A stretch of DNA of 64,000 bases from Euptelea pleiosperma (Eukaryota; Streptophyta; Magnoliopsida; Ranunculales; Eupteleaceae). The stretch covers positions 4,474,714-4,538,713 of the forward strand of contig CM068548.1 in assembly GCA_035048495.1 (NCBI GenBank). Direction: 5' to 3'. Both the position numbers and the translations under genes were made by a program. This document shows positions 54,324 through 64,000 of the stretch, piece after piece; the stretch's first letter is position 1, and every line of letters starts with the position of its first letter. The notes under the pieces were generated by a model that saw only the letters and a program-made list of their open reading frames with translations, searched no databases and was not told where the DNA came from.

Positions 54324-55089
54324 ATAAGGCCTTAATAGGCAGACGTTTCAACTAAAGTGTCCATAGTTTTGTACATGGGACTTAATAGTCTGTAGTTTTG
54401 TAAAAAGGGACTGTACAATAATTTTCCCAATATCTTTCATGGGTTATCCAACAAAACTAACCCCACAGCAGGCGGAAGAGATCAGAAACTTTGTCTTCAG
54501 GTTCGAAATGGGTACACAAGAGGGGGGCAGATTAAAGTCGTATTCGCCAAAATTAAATATTTGAAGCGTCGTCACTTGTGGCAGTTGGGTAGAGGGACTT
54601 TGATTGAACAAAGACTATAAAGGTGGTAGACTAGGAGGATGAGAGAACCCAACATCGCTACCTTGGAACCGCTCGAGTCTGTGAATCGGGGTGAGAAGAA
54701 AAGGGGTACCGTTGTGGCGGCCCAAGAAAGGGGTTGTCTAAGAAAAATTCATGGGATCGAAAAGGGATGCTGGAGTACCGAAATTGGGTTGCATGCAGAA
54801 CGGCATTGGTGGTGGAGGAGATAGAGGAGGACGGTACTGGTGAAGGTGTCTAGTTACATGGAGATAAAAGAAGGATGTTAGGGACTTTCGGGTGCAAAAC
54901 GTGTAGAACAACTATTGCGAGAAAAGCAGTGTGAAGACTCGTGCAAACGAGAGACTAGTACAACATATGGAGGAAACCTGCGGTATGGGGGCTTGAACCC
55001 AGTGGCGGAGCCGAAAAGCTGAGAAAACCTTTTCTTTTACCAAGAAGAAAAACTTGTAACAAGGTAGAACAGGCCGTAGTTGCCCCCCA
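54324..55089. other. Intergenic spacer right of the MULE
   Basis: The segment 54,430-55,000 is somewhat GC-richer but has no recognisable protein. The 61-codon reading at 54639-54824 matches nothing I know. Confidence 0.4.
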
Positions 55090-55720
55090 CCCCCCCAACA
55101 ACTTACAGCTGCTCTCTAGGCCAAGTGACCGCATGGATGTTTAGTCCACCCTTTGGTGGATATACACACCCAAAACCATCCTGACAGGCAATCTCAACCC
55201 ATTAGATTTAAGGCATGATTCTAACCGTTGGATTTAAAAAAAATTGGATACTAAATCCAACAGGCTAAAAATCATCAACAAAGCTGATTTTTGGTATGAA
55301 TGTCTACCAAACAGTGGGCCCAAATAATGGTCAATAATGCTAAAATTACCTGTTAAAATCAATCCATAAAATAACTCCAATCTAACGCCTAGAAATCACT
55401 AATCATATTGATTTTTGGTTCGTAGGTCCACCTAGGGATTGGCCAGACATCTATACGGTCATCGTCCTCTAAAAACGCTGAGCGTAAGGATGTTTTTCCA
55501 ATACCTAGCTGGACCTCCAAAAAGTGATTTCAAACCTTTGGATCTTTGTACCCCAAATAAGGGTCAATAATGCTCAAATTCCCACCGTTAAAGTCAACCA
55601 ATGAAAATAACTCCAATCCAATACGCCTAGAAATCACGAAGGATTGTCCAAACATCCATACGGTATTGTTCTCTAAGAGAATGCCACGTGGCTCATATTG
55701 TGGGCTGTCAGAGAACTTTT
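55090..55720. mobile_element. Two overlapping foldback MITEs of family A
   Basis: Left-end words (GACCGCATGGATGTTTAGTCC) at 55,125, right-end words (GATTGGCCAGACATCTATACGGTC) at 55,435, and a second set (55,495 and 55,640-55,700, with CCACGTGGCTCATATTGTG). One copy appears inserted in or fused to another, just upstream of the golgin leader. Confidence 0.65.
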
Positions 55721-55739
55721 ACTGGAGACGCTTATAGAC

Positions 55740-56414
55740 CATAGTTACTGTTACCTGTACATTGCACCGAGTCACGTCTTCGAGGCCGAACGAGTCGATC
55801 CCGAGTCTCGGACAATGTTTACGCCCGTAACCATAAAAAATACCCGGTTGAAGTTCGGGAGTTGATAGAAACCTTCGAAGCTCCTTTTTCCTTCAAATCC
55901 ATTTTAGGAGATGGGCCGAGTGATCTCGGTCTCAACGTCTCGAATCTTGATTTCTTGAATCTGTCATACATTTTCACAGAAACCCTTCAATTTAGCAGAA
56001 AAAGCATGGTTTGATTCAGAGATTCCGACGCACTTCGATCCGATCTGGGCCAAAGTATGTATTATTCGCCAAATTCTTCTGTTTATTCGTTCGATTTCTC
56101 AGATTTCTGTGTGTCTCGGTTGGTTTTTAACATGTTTTCTCGTACCGATCTTGTTTTCCTGTTTTTCTCTCTATAATTGCTAGAATTCGATGAAATACAG
56201 ATGCTGGATTCAGATTTGTGTTCGTTGATGGATTCGATATTGGATTTTGATCTGTATCATGAACGAATTCGTCATTCCTGCGAATTTGTTGAATTTTTTT
56301 TTTTGGTAATTGATGTTTGATTTGATTGTTTTTTTACGTGCAATTGTAGGGGTTTTAATGTATCTGATCTCGGAGTTTTGAGTTTCACCACTGATTTCGG
56401 TTCTGGGTTAGAGA
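55740..56414 (+). promoter_or_regulatory. 5' leader of the golgin gene with a leader intron and a uORF
   Basis: A leader intron is likely at 56055-56349 (AAA|GTATGT ... TTGTAG|GGG). The upstream leader exon holds a 16-codon uORF with stop at 55911-55958 and a minimal ATG-GTT-TGA at 56007. The TSS was not determined. The MITE cluster ends immediately upstream, so the core promoter must lie in or next to it. Confidence 0.55.
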
Positions 56415-58502
56415 ATGGCGTGGTTGGGGAAAGTCTCTTTGGGGAACTTCCCGGATCTAGCCGGGGCAGTGACGAAACTGAGTGAGAGTGTGAAGAATAT
56501 CGAGAAGAATTTTGATAGTGCTCTTGGTTTGGAGGAAAAGCCCGACTCCGGTGAAGGTATTATGCTGCTACTTGAATGTTTGCAAATGGGCTTGTTATCT
56601 AATTATATCTTAAATGACTTCAATTTACTTTATCTGGAAAAAATTCTGAAGGATAGTGAACTGCCATGTGTCTTGGAAAACAACTTAGGTTCATCCACTT
56701 AATTTGGATCCATTGTTCGCATCTTGAAACTTTGAATTGATTAAACTTCTCGGATTGCTCGTAGTTGTGAACTTACATTTATGCAATTGAAATTGTATAT
56801 GGGTAGTTGGGTACTACATCTGGGTGTAAATTTGAAGGGCAATTTCAATATCTATGTTTATGAACTTACGTTCACGGTTCACCCATTTTTCACAATATTC
56901 TGGTGTTGTTGCTTGAAGGGGCATATTGAAATTTCTTTACTGCCATGTCAGTATATGGACTGATTTCTCATTTTCTGTTGCATTATTATTTGGGCTATTA
57001 GCTTCAGGCTTATGGCCTTCAGCAACTGATAGGAAAGCCCTATTTGAACCAATGATGGCCTTTATGGGGCAAAAAGGTGGAGAAAGTGCTGTTGAATCCT
57101 CAGAGAAAGCTGAATCTTCAGAGCATTCATCTTCAGTTGAAGAACAAGAAGTGACTGCCACTGAAGAGGTACCACTATCCGCCGCTGGACAAACTGCTCC
57201 TGCTGAAAAAGAATATGAAGCACCCAAGATCAAGGACGAAGGTGAACAACCGCATATTGAAGGCAAATCCAATTTAGTTACAGATCTTGGTGAAGCTGAA
57301 GCTGATTCACAACCAGTACCAGTCAAAACAAATGATCCTACCATCGATAATGCTGAAACAAATGACTCTAACTCCCTTCAACAGAAAGAGAGCTTAGAAG
57401 TGGGATCCAGTGAGGAATCACAATCAGTTGAATTGCAGTCAAGAACAGATGCAGTAGAAAAAGTTGAGAGCAGTGTTTCCCTTGAGCATGATGAATCACA
57501 TTCTGTTATTGATACACATGAGCAGAAGACAGTTGCAGAAGAGATTGTTGAGAAAGGTTCTATTGTGCATGATGAGGCATCAGATGACCGACAACCTAGA
57601 GTTGAGGCTGAGACCTCTGTTTCAAGTGCTGCTAGTACTATGAAGGCCGACAATGCCAGTGAATTCATTAATGATCACTTGGAAAACGCAATTATTTCAG
57701 ATCAGGCTCCAGACATGGTTGCCGAATCTGTTCCTCTGGAAAGTGATTCACCTATCAATAAAATCGAAGCAAACTGGCGAGCGAATGATTTTGAGACTGA
57801 TACCAAAGAGCAGCGTTTGAGCTCAGGATCCAACATGTCAGACTCTGTTGATTCTGCACTCGAAATTGAGAAGGTGAAGATGGAAATGAAAATGATGGAA
57901 GCTGCGTTGCAAGGAGCTGCTAGACAAGCTCAGGTATTTGAGTATTTCATAATTCTTATATCACTGTCATTTGTAGAAAACATAAAGTTCCACTTTAGCA
58001 TTTGGATATTTTGTAAAATGCTATGCCAATTCTTGCTTGGTTTAGCATGGACTGAATATCAATATACCATCTTTAGTAACTTAATTATTTTGTCTCTGTA
58101 CTGTTTTTTTTTATGCTTTTCAGTTTAGAAGTGCGAGTAAGAAATTATGTACTAATATACATTGTTTTTAGGCCTCTTCTCAGTATTTGGCCTTTGTATT
58201 GTTGTTAAAGTAGCTTTATCTAATAATCAATTACAAAAAAGTAGTTTTATCTTATAAAAAGAAATATTTATGAATCCAAGAGGAAAATAACCACTGAAAA
58301 TGCCTTGGAAGTGTGGCCAAACCTATGAACTTCATATCCACAGAGAGGAATATCTAAGATATGTTATACATTAAGAAATGTTTACAGCCAGTGAAGGAAA
58401 AATTTAGAATATATTATGCATAGAAGGTCCAGCCTTGAGATACTCGTGCACATTGTGATCAGGAAAACATGATCAGATTAGTGCAGTGACATTTTCAGCA
58501 TC

Positions 58503-58540
<38 letters not shown>

Positions 58541-61500
58541 CTTCAATACATTTACCTTAAATAGAGTTTGTTTATTGAATGAAGATGCCCTCTTATTATA
58601 AGCAATGACTTACTGGTCTATGTGATTTGCACCTGTATACATAGGGATTGTTTAATTCTCAGACTAGCTATCATATTTGGGAAAGACAAATCCACTAATG
58701 ATGCCCCAACAACCTGTCATGTTTCGATCCACCCCTTACATTGTCCATACACATTCAATACGATAAAGCCTTAAATAGAGTTCAATTCATTGAACATTAA
58801 TGCCCTTAGTGTTAAGTAAACCACTTACTGATTTAAGTAATTTGCACCTTTATACGTATGATTAATTTTTTAAGTAGCTATCATCTTTTGAAAATAAAAA
58901 TATCTAATGACACCCAACAACCTGTCGCAGTATGTTCCATCACTTTATGTTGCCCCAACTGCTTTCTATGAGACTGGAAAACACTCCTAAAACCTCTTGT
59001 ATAATCAATATATCCTTCGATGATTTTTCATAATCTGAAATTGAGGAAGATAACAGTTCTTCAAAAGTGGAAGGATTCCTTATTTGGCTATTTGAAAAAT
59101 CTAAATAAATCTCACAATTACCAAAAAATATTATAGATTCCAAAAAAAAAAAGAGAATTTCAGAAGCAACTTTTACTTTCTTGAAGAAATCTACAATTGA
59201 CTATATAGAAAAAGAAACGTTTTATGGTTAATTGACCTACCAAGGTGATTTTATCACAAGTCTAAAATTGCCCTAAATGCTTTCAAACATGTAATCATTT
59301 TATTTTAATTTTTCCGCTTCTGATGGGTAGAGTTTATTAAGATTAAGAGAAAGCACTCCCAGTCTACGAAGAATTTCTAGTTTCATCAAGTTTCTTCGAT
59401 GGGTTATCTTGATCATTGCTCCAACATAGAGTAGGACTGTACAAACTGTCAAGCTCTTTGTTACATCTTCAATTTGATCAAGGGCATTAGTAGAAGTCCC
59501 ATGAGCGACTAGAAGCGCATTCAAATACAGCAAAAGAACTGCCTTCAACCTCCAAATTACCACCAAGAAAAGATTGATTTCCTTTAAAAAGGCAAGAACT
59601 TCGGCCTCATTCTATTCTTTTTTGTCCATGGGGCTGTGGTAAACCTATAGATTGACTTTCCATTACTTAGACATTAATTTACACAAGCTTATCTGATTAT
59701 GTAAAGGAGCCTTTACTAAACTTTTGGTGCATTACTTATTCTAATTCTTAAGTTTTTTTTTTGAGGGAAAGCTTGGGATTAGGTGGTCCCCTACCAGCTA
59801 TATTAAAAAAGAGAGGAAACTTTACAACCGGAGATATTTACATCTGTTATTGTCTTTGATGCGGGAGCATTCTACTTGATAACCCGCAGCTACACCAGAT
59901 CTTTATTTTAATTTGGATTAGTATTTTTATTTTTATTATTTGAGTTGTAATCAGTTTTAGATACTTTTACAAAGTCTTTTAGATTGATTAGGATTAGGAA
60001 AGTTATGATCATATAAATAGGATTGTAACCTTTATTTTAGGATAATGAATGAAGAGATATTTTTCTATTTTGGAGTGATTCCAAAATTTCTGGGTGAGAT
60101 GCCTGGGAGGGAAGAGCGATTCTTCCTGAAGGAGCGATTCCTTCAAAACTCGATGGAGTGATTCCATCGAGTCATCCGATCGCAGACGGGGTTCCCCTTG
60201 TCCTGCATCAGAAAGCCATCTGTATTTAAATACCATTCATCTATATTTGGTGGTTCCCAATTGCACCATTTGGAAAATTGGAAATCGGATGATGAAAATT
60301 GCTTGAATCCCCAAGATTCAAACAAATCTCTATTAGCTTGATTATCAACAACCTTCGGATTGAGAAAGCTAACCTGTGTTTTTGTATCTTCAGGTTGCTC
60401 ACTGTAATCATGTTAATACTATCTAAACTTACTCTGAAAAATGCGTAATACAGTCCAGATTTTGTAAATGTTAGACAGAACAAAAGGCAATTTTTTTTAT
60501 TAATGATGCAGCATCCTTTCCTGCGAAGTGCGACTACCCAAGAAATCTCCATCTCCCATGTTAAAATTGAATGCTTGGTGAACCTAGACATTCCCAACAT
60601 CAATATCCTAATCTGCTTAGTAAAGGGGAACCAAATAAAAATTTTGGATGTTTGCTTCTCTTCTCCAACAAAACACACATTTTGATCTGTGTAGAATACT
60701 ATGAGTGACCAAATGATCCTGCGTTAGAAGGGTATCTTTCAAAGCCATCTATGCTGTGAAAGCATGCTTATGAATGCGTCTTCTGAACCAAACAACTTTC
60801 TTCCACTGTATACTAGGCTTTAAACTTCTTGCAGAGTTCCAAGCCAAAGCTTGGGAATACTCTCCATTCGGGTTATCTAACCAAATAATCTCATCTTTGA
60901 AGCAGTTTTGAAGAATTTCCACATCAGGTATGCAATCCCAAACTTCAATTAAATTATTTGAAGTTGGTGGAGTATCCCAATCACCATCAGTCATAATAGA
61001 ATGAACTCATGCATTACAAATTTTTTTGGTGTTGCCACCGGGTAAGCCTGTTTTTAACGAGATCAGTAACTCAAAGGTGGAGGGTTTTGAACCTAGGTCT
61101 ATGGTATGAACACTCACAGACTTAACCAAGTTAGCAAGCTGGCAACTTCAAATATGCATAATAGTATTTTTGTTCCTCTTTTTTAATTGTAGACCTCTAT
61201 GTCTTGTTTCTAAGCATCGTCGATTTTGCTCAGTGTCTTTTTGATGAATCCTGAGGCAACATGGTATATTTTAATATTTTCTCGTCGTCCCATTTGTGTT
61301 CTACAATTCTTGAAGTTTCAAGTATTTTAATGCTTTTGCAGGCAAAAGCTGATGAAATTGCAAAATTGATGAACGAAAATGAGCAGTTAAAGACTGTAAT
61401 TGAGGATCTGAAGGTAGGTATGGTCCTAGATACTGTTTTCATTTTTTCTTGTTGGCTCAAGAATTAGGGTCTAATGGCTCAATAGTTAGGTTCAAGAATC

Positions 61501-62997
61501 AAGATATGTGCCATGCTTAGTTCATGCAATTGAAGCTATTGAATGCAGTTAGGTGTTATGTTATCATCTGTCAAGGTTATTCTGTTGTAATGTGTAGTTG
61601 CACAGGGCAGAGCAGCCATCCATCTTTTACTATTTGCCTGTTGGCTGTGGACTGTTGTACCTGTGTACATCCCTCTGGACAGAACTGCATATCTACACTA
61701 TAATCTGTTTATGCCTAGGTAGTCGACAGAAAATGAAATTTCTGATATATTGACTAAACTGAGTAGTATTTTAGGTTTATTTTATTCACAACTGAATTGT
61801 TCACTGAATGGTTTTGTACTTTAATTATTTTATATTTTACCTCTAGTTACTTAATTGCACCTTTATATGACACATATGTTTTCAGGTTTAAGTTTCAACC
61901 ATATTGCATATGTGGTGATAATGTTCATTTGGTCATTAATCATACTTTCATGTTTATAGTGGACTGAGGTAGAGTTTCAGAGCTAATTGGATTAGTGATC
62001 CAAATGATCTGTAACATTACTAATTCCATATCAAATCCCAACATATATGGCTATGTTGCATTGATACAGGTACGGTGTTAGAGTCGATTCGGCAAACCTT
62101 GAAAAATAGGATCCGTGGACTTGGTAGTATATTTTAAATAGTATGAAAGAAAGTAATTGTTTTTTTATTCTATGATAAGGTGGATAACAGTGGATAATTT
62201 GATAGCATATCTTGTGATTTGTATCATATACTTAAAAACAAGAGAATACATATATATGTCACGTTGAATTAATTGTATCGAAAACTTCATTTGTAAAAGG
62301 TAAAAACTCATAACCTATGGTAAATGTTAATTAATATCTTAAAAGGAAGGAAATGATAAAAAAAAAGAATTGGGAAGTGTCGCACTGGAATCTATATCGT
62401 GTTAGACTCCGAAACGTGTCAAACTTATCAAAAATAAAAACAGGGGTAGTTCGTGGAGAAGAATCCATGCAACATAGTTATTATAATCATTTCATAAGTA
62501 GTGAACCATTACCATAAAGAATATGCACCTGAGTGTAGAAACCGTCAAGGCACCAGTAATACTAAAAGTAAATCATAATTCAGGTAAAACTTACAGTACA
62601 TTATGCCAATTGGTGAGGTATCTGAGGTCCTTCATCCTAGAAGCTTCACTAATATCATGCTGTTTTATGAAACTATAGTTTGTTCATTTGTACTTGTATT
62701 TTCATGGTTGTGCTTTTTTATGAAACTATAGTTTGTATTTTCTTGTTGATCTCTCAACAACTGTTTAGAAGTGTTATTTTCTTTCTATTTGACTAAGGCT
62801 TGATTGCAACTGTCTTGACAGTCATAGTTCTCAAACATACACCAGGGTGGTAAATCACCTTGTAAGTTTCCACGGAGATGCTATTTTTATGTTTGATTTG
62901 TTAACTGTTGAGCATTCTACAGAGAAAATCCAATGAAGCAGAATCTGAGTCACTGAGAGAGGAATACCATCAAAGGGTGGCAGCTCTTGAAAGGAAG
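56415..62997 (+). CDS. GC5: TMF-type golgin (Golgin candidate 5 family), 5' part, runs off the window
   Basis: Coding exons 56415-56556, 57002-57933, 61342-61413 and 62923-62997, GT-AG throughout, frames matching (407 codons). Residues 1-47: MAWLGKVSLGNFPDLAGAV and ESVKNIEKNFDSALG, the conserved N-terminus of plant TMF/GC5. Residues about 48-65: LWPSATDRKALFEP. Then about 230 acidic Ser/Glu-rich residues. From about 330 a coiled coil starts (EMKMMEAALQGAARQAQ, AKADEIAKLMNENEQLK, REEYHQRVAALERK), matching the TMF DNA-binding-like coiled segment. The family protein is about 950 aa, so over half lies beyond the window. Known: TMF golgins tether vesicles at the Golgi and bind Rab6-type GTPases through the C-terminus, which is not seen here. 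Confidence 0.93.
57934..59753 (+). other. Golgin intron 2, left part, with a microsatellite and a diverged duplication
   Basis: Contains an (AC)n run (about 58,507-58,538) and a diverged tandem duplication of about 210 bp (about 58,540-58,745 and 58,765-58,955; shared TTAAATAGAGTT, ATTTGCACC, CAACAACCTGTC). Minus-strand ORFs at 58940-59143 and 59300-59566 show no clear domain. Confidence 0.55.
59754..61000 (-). mobile_element. LINE (plant L1 clade) 3' part, interrupted by a solo LTR
   Basis: Minus strand: zf-RVT region (about 60,950-60,660; NPNGEYSQALAWNSAR, HKHAFTAWM), the following WFPFTKQI and ISWVVALRRKGC segment, then NIDEWYLNTDGFL (60,243-60,215), the start of the RNase H domain found in many plant LINEs. 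After the LTR insert the 3' tail (59,855-59,760, TAGCTGGTAGGGGACCACC) ends in an A-run (59,763-59,754). The 5' part is missing and frames are broken. Confidence 0.75.
59857..60210. mobile_element. Probable solo LTR in the LINE
   Basis: 354 bp starting TGATGCGGG and ending CTGCATCA (6-bp inverted ends TGATGC/GCATCA). On the plus strand it contains ATAAATAGGATTGTAACC and AATGAATGAAGAGATATTTTTC, the typical R/U5 region of plant LTR retrotransposons. It interrupts LINE RNase H sequence. The 5-bp flanks do not clearly match. Confidence 0.55.
61021..61150 (-). mobile_element. tRNA-derived SINE (probable)
   Basis: Minus strand: GCTTGCTAACTTGGTTAAG (box A region), then GGTTCAAAACCC (box B, 61093-61082) at tRNA-like spacing, in golgin intron 2. 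Borders are approximate. Confidence 0.5.
61414..62922 (+). other. Golgin intron 3
   Basis: AT-rich intron. A duplication of about 60 bp (TTTTATGAAACTATAGTTTGT at about 62,662 and about 62,718). 62,060-62,130 and 62,350-62,430 have words found in the repeats near 18,830 (GTGTCGCAC, GATTCGGCAA), perhaps a decayed MITE. Confidence 0.5.
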
Positions 62998-63812
62998 GTA
63001 CATATTCTTCTTATTGTTCTTGGTGCTATATCTTAATGTCCGCACTATTGGTAGACCATGACTGATTCTGAAAGGGAATGAATGGGAAAGAGCAACATGT
63101 TGTATCAATGGAGAGCTCCGAGAGAACTTCATCCTTAACATATCAGCACAAAATCTTTTTTGTACTGGGAATGGGGAAATCTGATTGAATATTGCAAATT
63201 CAGATTCTATGTATTTAGGCTTAATATCAGCACAAAATCTTTTCTGTATTGGGAATGGGAAAAAATGTTTGAAAATTTCAAATTCAGATTCTATGTATTT
63301 AAGCATTAACTAGTTAAGGCTCAAGCTTAATTGTGTAAGTGATTACTTTTTATTTATCAGGTGATTTATGCTTTGATTGTATCCACCAGCTAGATTCTTT
63401 GGTAATGATGCGAGCATGATAGAGGTTATTCTTTTTCTGAAACTTTGTTGACAATCTTGTCTGTTACTAGTGGAATTGCACATATGTACGTGACAACTTT
63501 AGAATTATGAAAAAGGTATTGAAATTTAACAATACTAAATTATGTTTTTTATTAAAAATTTAAAAATTATTCATAACATGGAATTAGAAAAAATATTCCA
63601 AGTAAACTGTTTTGCTCGAGCAATTTCTGACAAAGGAGATCTCCTAAGTGGGAGCCATTGAATGGTTGGTCCTGAATCCTGATCCCTGCATGTACACCGT
63701 GAGTCCCCATTACTTGTGTATAGATGGGCATTTTCTATCTTCTTGTACCAAAACTATTTTTTCTTTTGTAAGTGTCCCATTACTTATTGGGAGTTCTTAT
63801 TTAGTTTTAACC
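62998..63812 (+). other. Golgin intron 4, part in window
   Basis: AT-rich intron sequence with the duplication of about 85 bp. The next golgin exon was not found before the window ends. Confidence 0.6.
63130..63306. repeat. Tandem duplication of about 85 bp in golgin intron 4
   Basis: Two copies (about 63,137-63,222 and 63,223-63,306) of ATCAGCACAAAATCTTTTNTG through CAGATTCTATGTATTTA, with a few changes. Confidence 0.8.
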
Positions 63813-64000
63813 TGTTATCAGATACGTATTTTATACGTACACATCGTACTTTTCGTATTGTGTAAATACCCCTTGGTGTGAGGGGTATACTTGTCTTTTT
63901 TTTTTTGTGGTCTTTGATATAAATAAGGTTTATGGAGTCATTGTGATATACACATGACATCCTTCTTCCACTTCTCTCTCTTCTCTTTTTCTCTTTGATC
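63813..64000 (+). mobile_element. Start of a Copia LTR (TGTTATC family), cut by the window edge
   Basis: From TGTTATCAGATACG the sequence follows the LTR at 12134-11935 (minus): ACGTATTTTATACGTA, GTGAGGGGTAT, CTTGTC, GATATAAATA, GGAGTCAT, ACATGACATC, then a CT-rich end. No purine tract precedes it, so this is a 5' LTR or a solo LTR. It lies in golgin intron 4 and continues past the window. Confidence 0.75.

Noticed and set aside
54639..54824. Small ORF with many charged residues near the golgin gene.
   Set aside because: No domain, no homology I can recall, no upstream promoter signal; AT/GC shift alone is not enough.
63360..63392. After TATTTATCAG the reading V-I-Y-A-L-I resembles the next conserved golgin exon start (V-Y-A-L).
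   Set aside because: It has an extra codon, diverges after five residues and soon reaches a stop; the neighbouring exons are strictly conserved, so this is chance or a decayed duplicate.

Overview
This is a flowering-plant nuclear window. It is AT-rich and intron-rich, with two conserved plant genes and a dense load of plant transposons: Ty1/Copia, plant LINEs, TRIM/SMART elements, MULEs carrying a plant mobile domain gene, and Tourist-type MITEs. I cannot name the species. The large TE-filled introns would fit a woody angiosperm with a mid-sized or large genome.

Layout. (1) 0.2-28.3 kb, minus strand: a complete gene for a CPP/CXC-domain (tesmin/TSO1-like) DNA-binding protein of the TCX5/TCX6 type. 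It has 8 coding exons that join without frame conflict to 575 codons, spread over 27 kb because introns 2 and 3 are full of transposons. Intron 2 carries a 5.1-kb Copia element with both LTRs. Intron 3 carries MITEs, a three-LTR TRIM, a gene-capturing TIR element and three decayed Copia pieces. (2) 28.3-43.5 kb: intergenic DNA with hairpin-forming MITEs, an array of palindromic repeats next to a MULE N-terminal fragment, a Copia/SIRE-like LTR piece, a LINE 3' end, and a broken subtilase first exon. (3) 43,515-54,314: one Mutator-like element (MULE) of 10.8 kb, bounded by 44-bp perfectly matching terminal inverted repeats and a perfect 9-bp target duplication. It carries a plant mobile domain (PMD) gene on the left and a convergent FAR1/MULE/SWIM transposase with an OTU-like tail on the right. 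Between and inside these lie a captured PPR gene fragment, a nested 402-bp relative with the same ends, a SMART element, minisatellites and an ACC-rich tract. (4) 54.3-55.7 kb: MITE-rich spacer. (5) 55.75 kb to the end, plus strand: the 5' part of the TMF-type golgin gene (Golgin candidate 5 family). Four coding exons (407 codons) lie in the window and the gene runs past it; its introns hold a LINE, a solo LTR, a SINE and, at the window edge, the start of a Copia LTR.

The two host genes are transcribed away from each other, and everything between them is transposon-derived or unassigned. The TCX-type protein is expected in the nucleus (DREAM-type repression and DNA-methylation control in Arabidopsis TCX5/6), the golgin at the Golgi; nothing links them functionally. 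The most notable object is the MULE: its termini look fresh, but its genes carry repeated nonsense codons of the Gln/Trp transition type.
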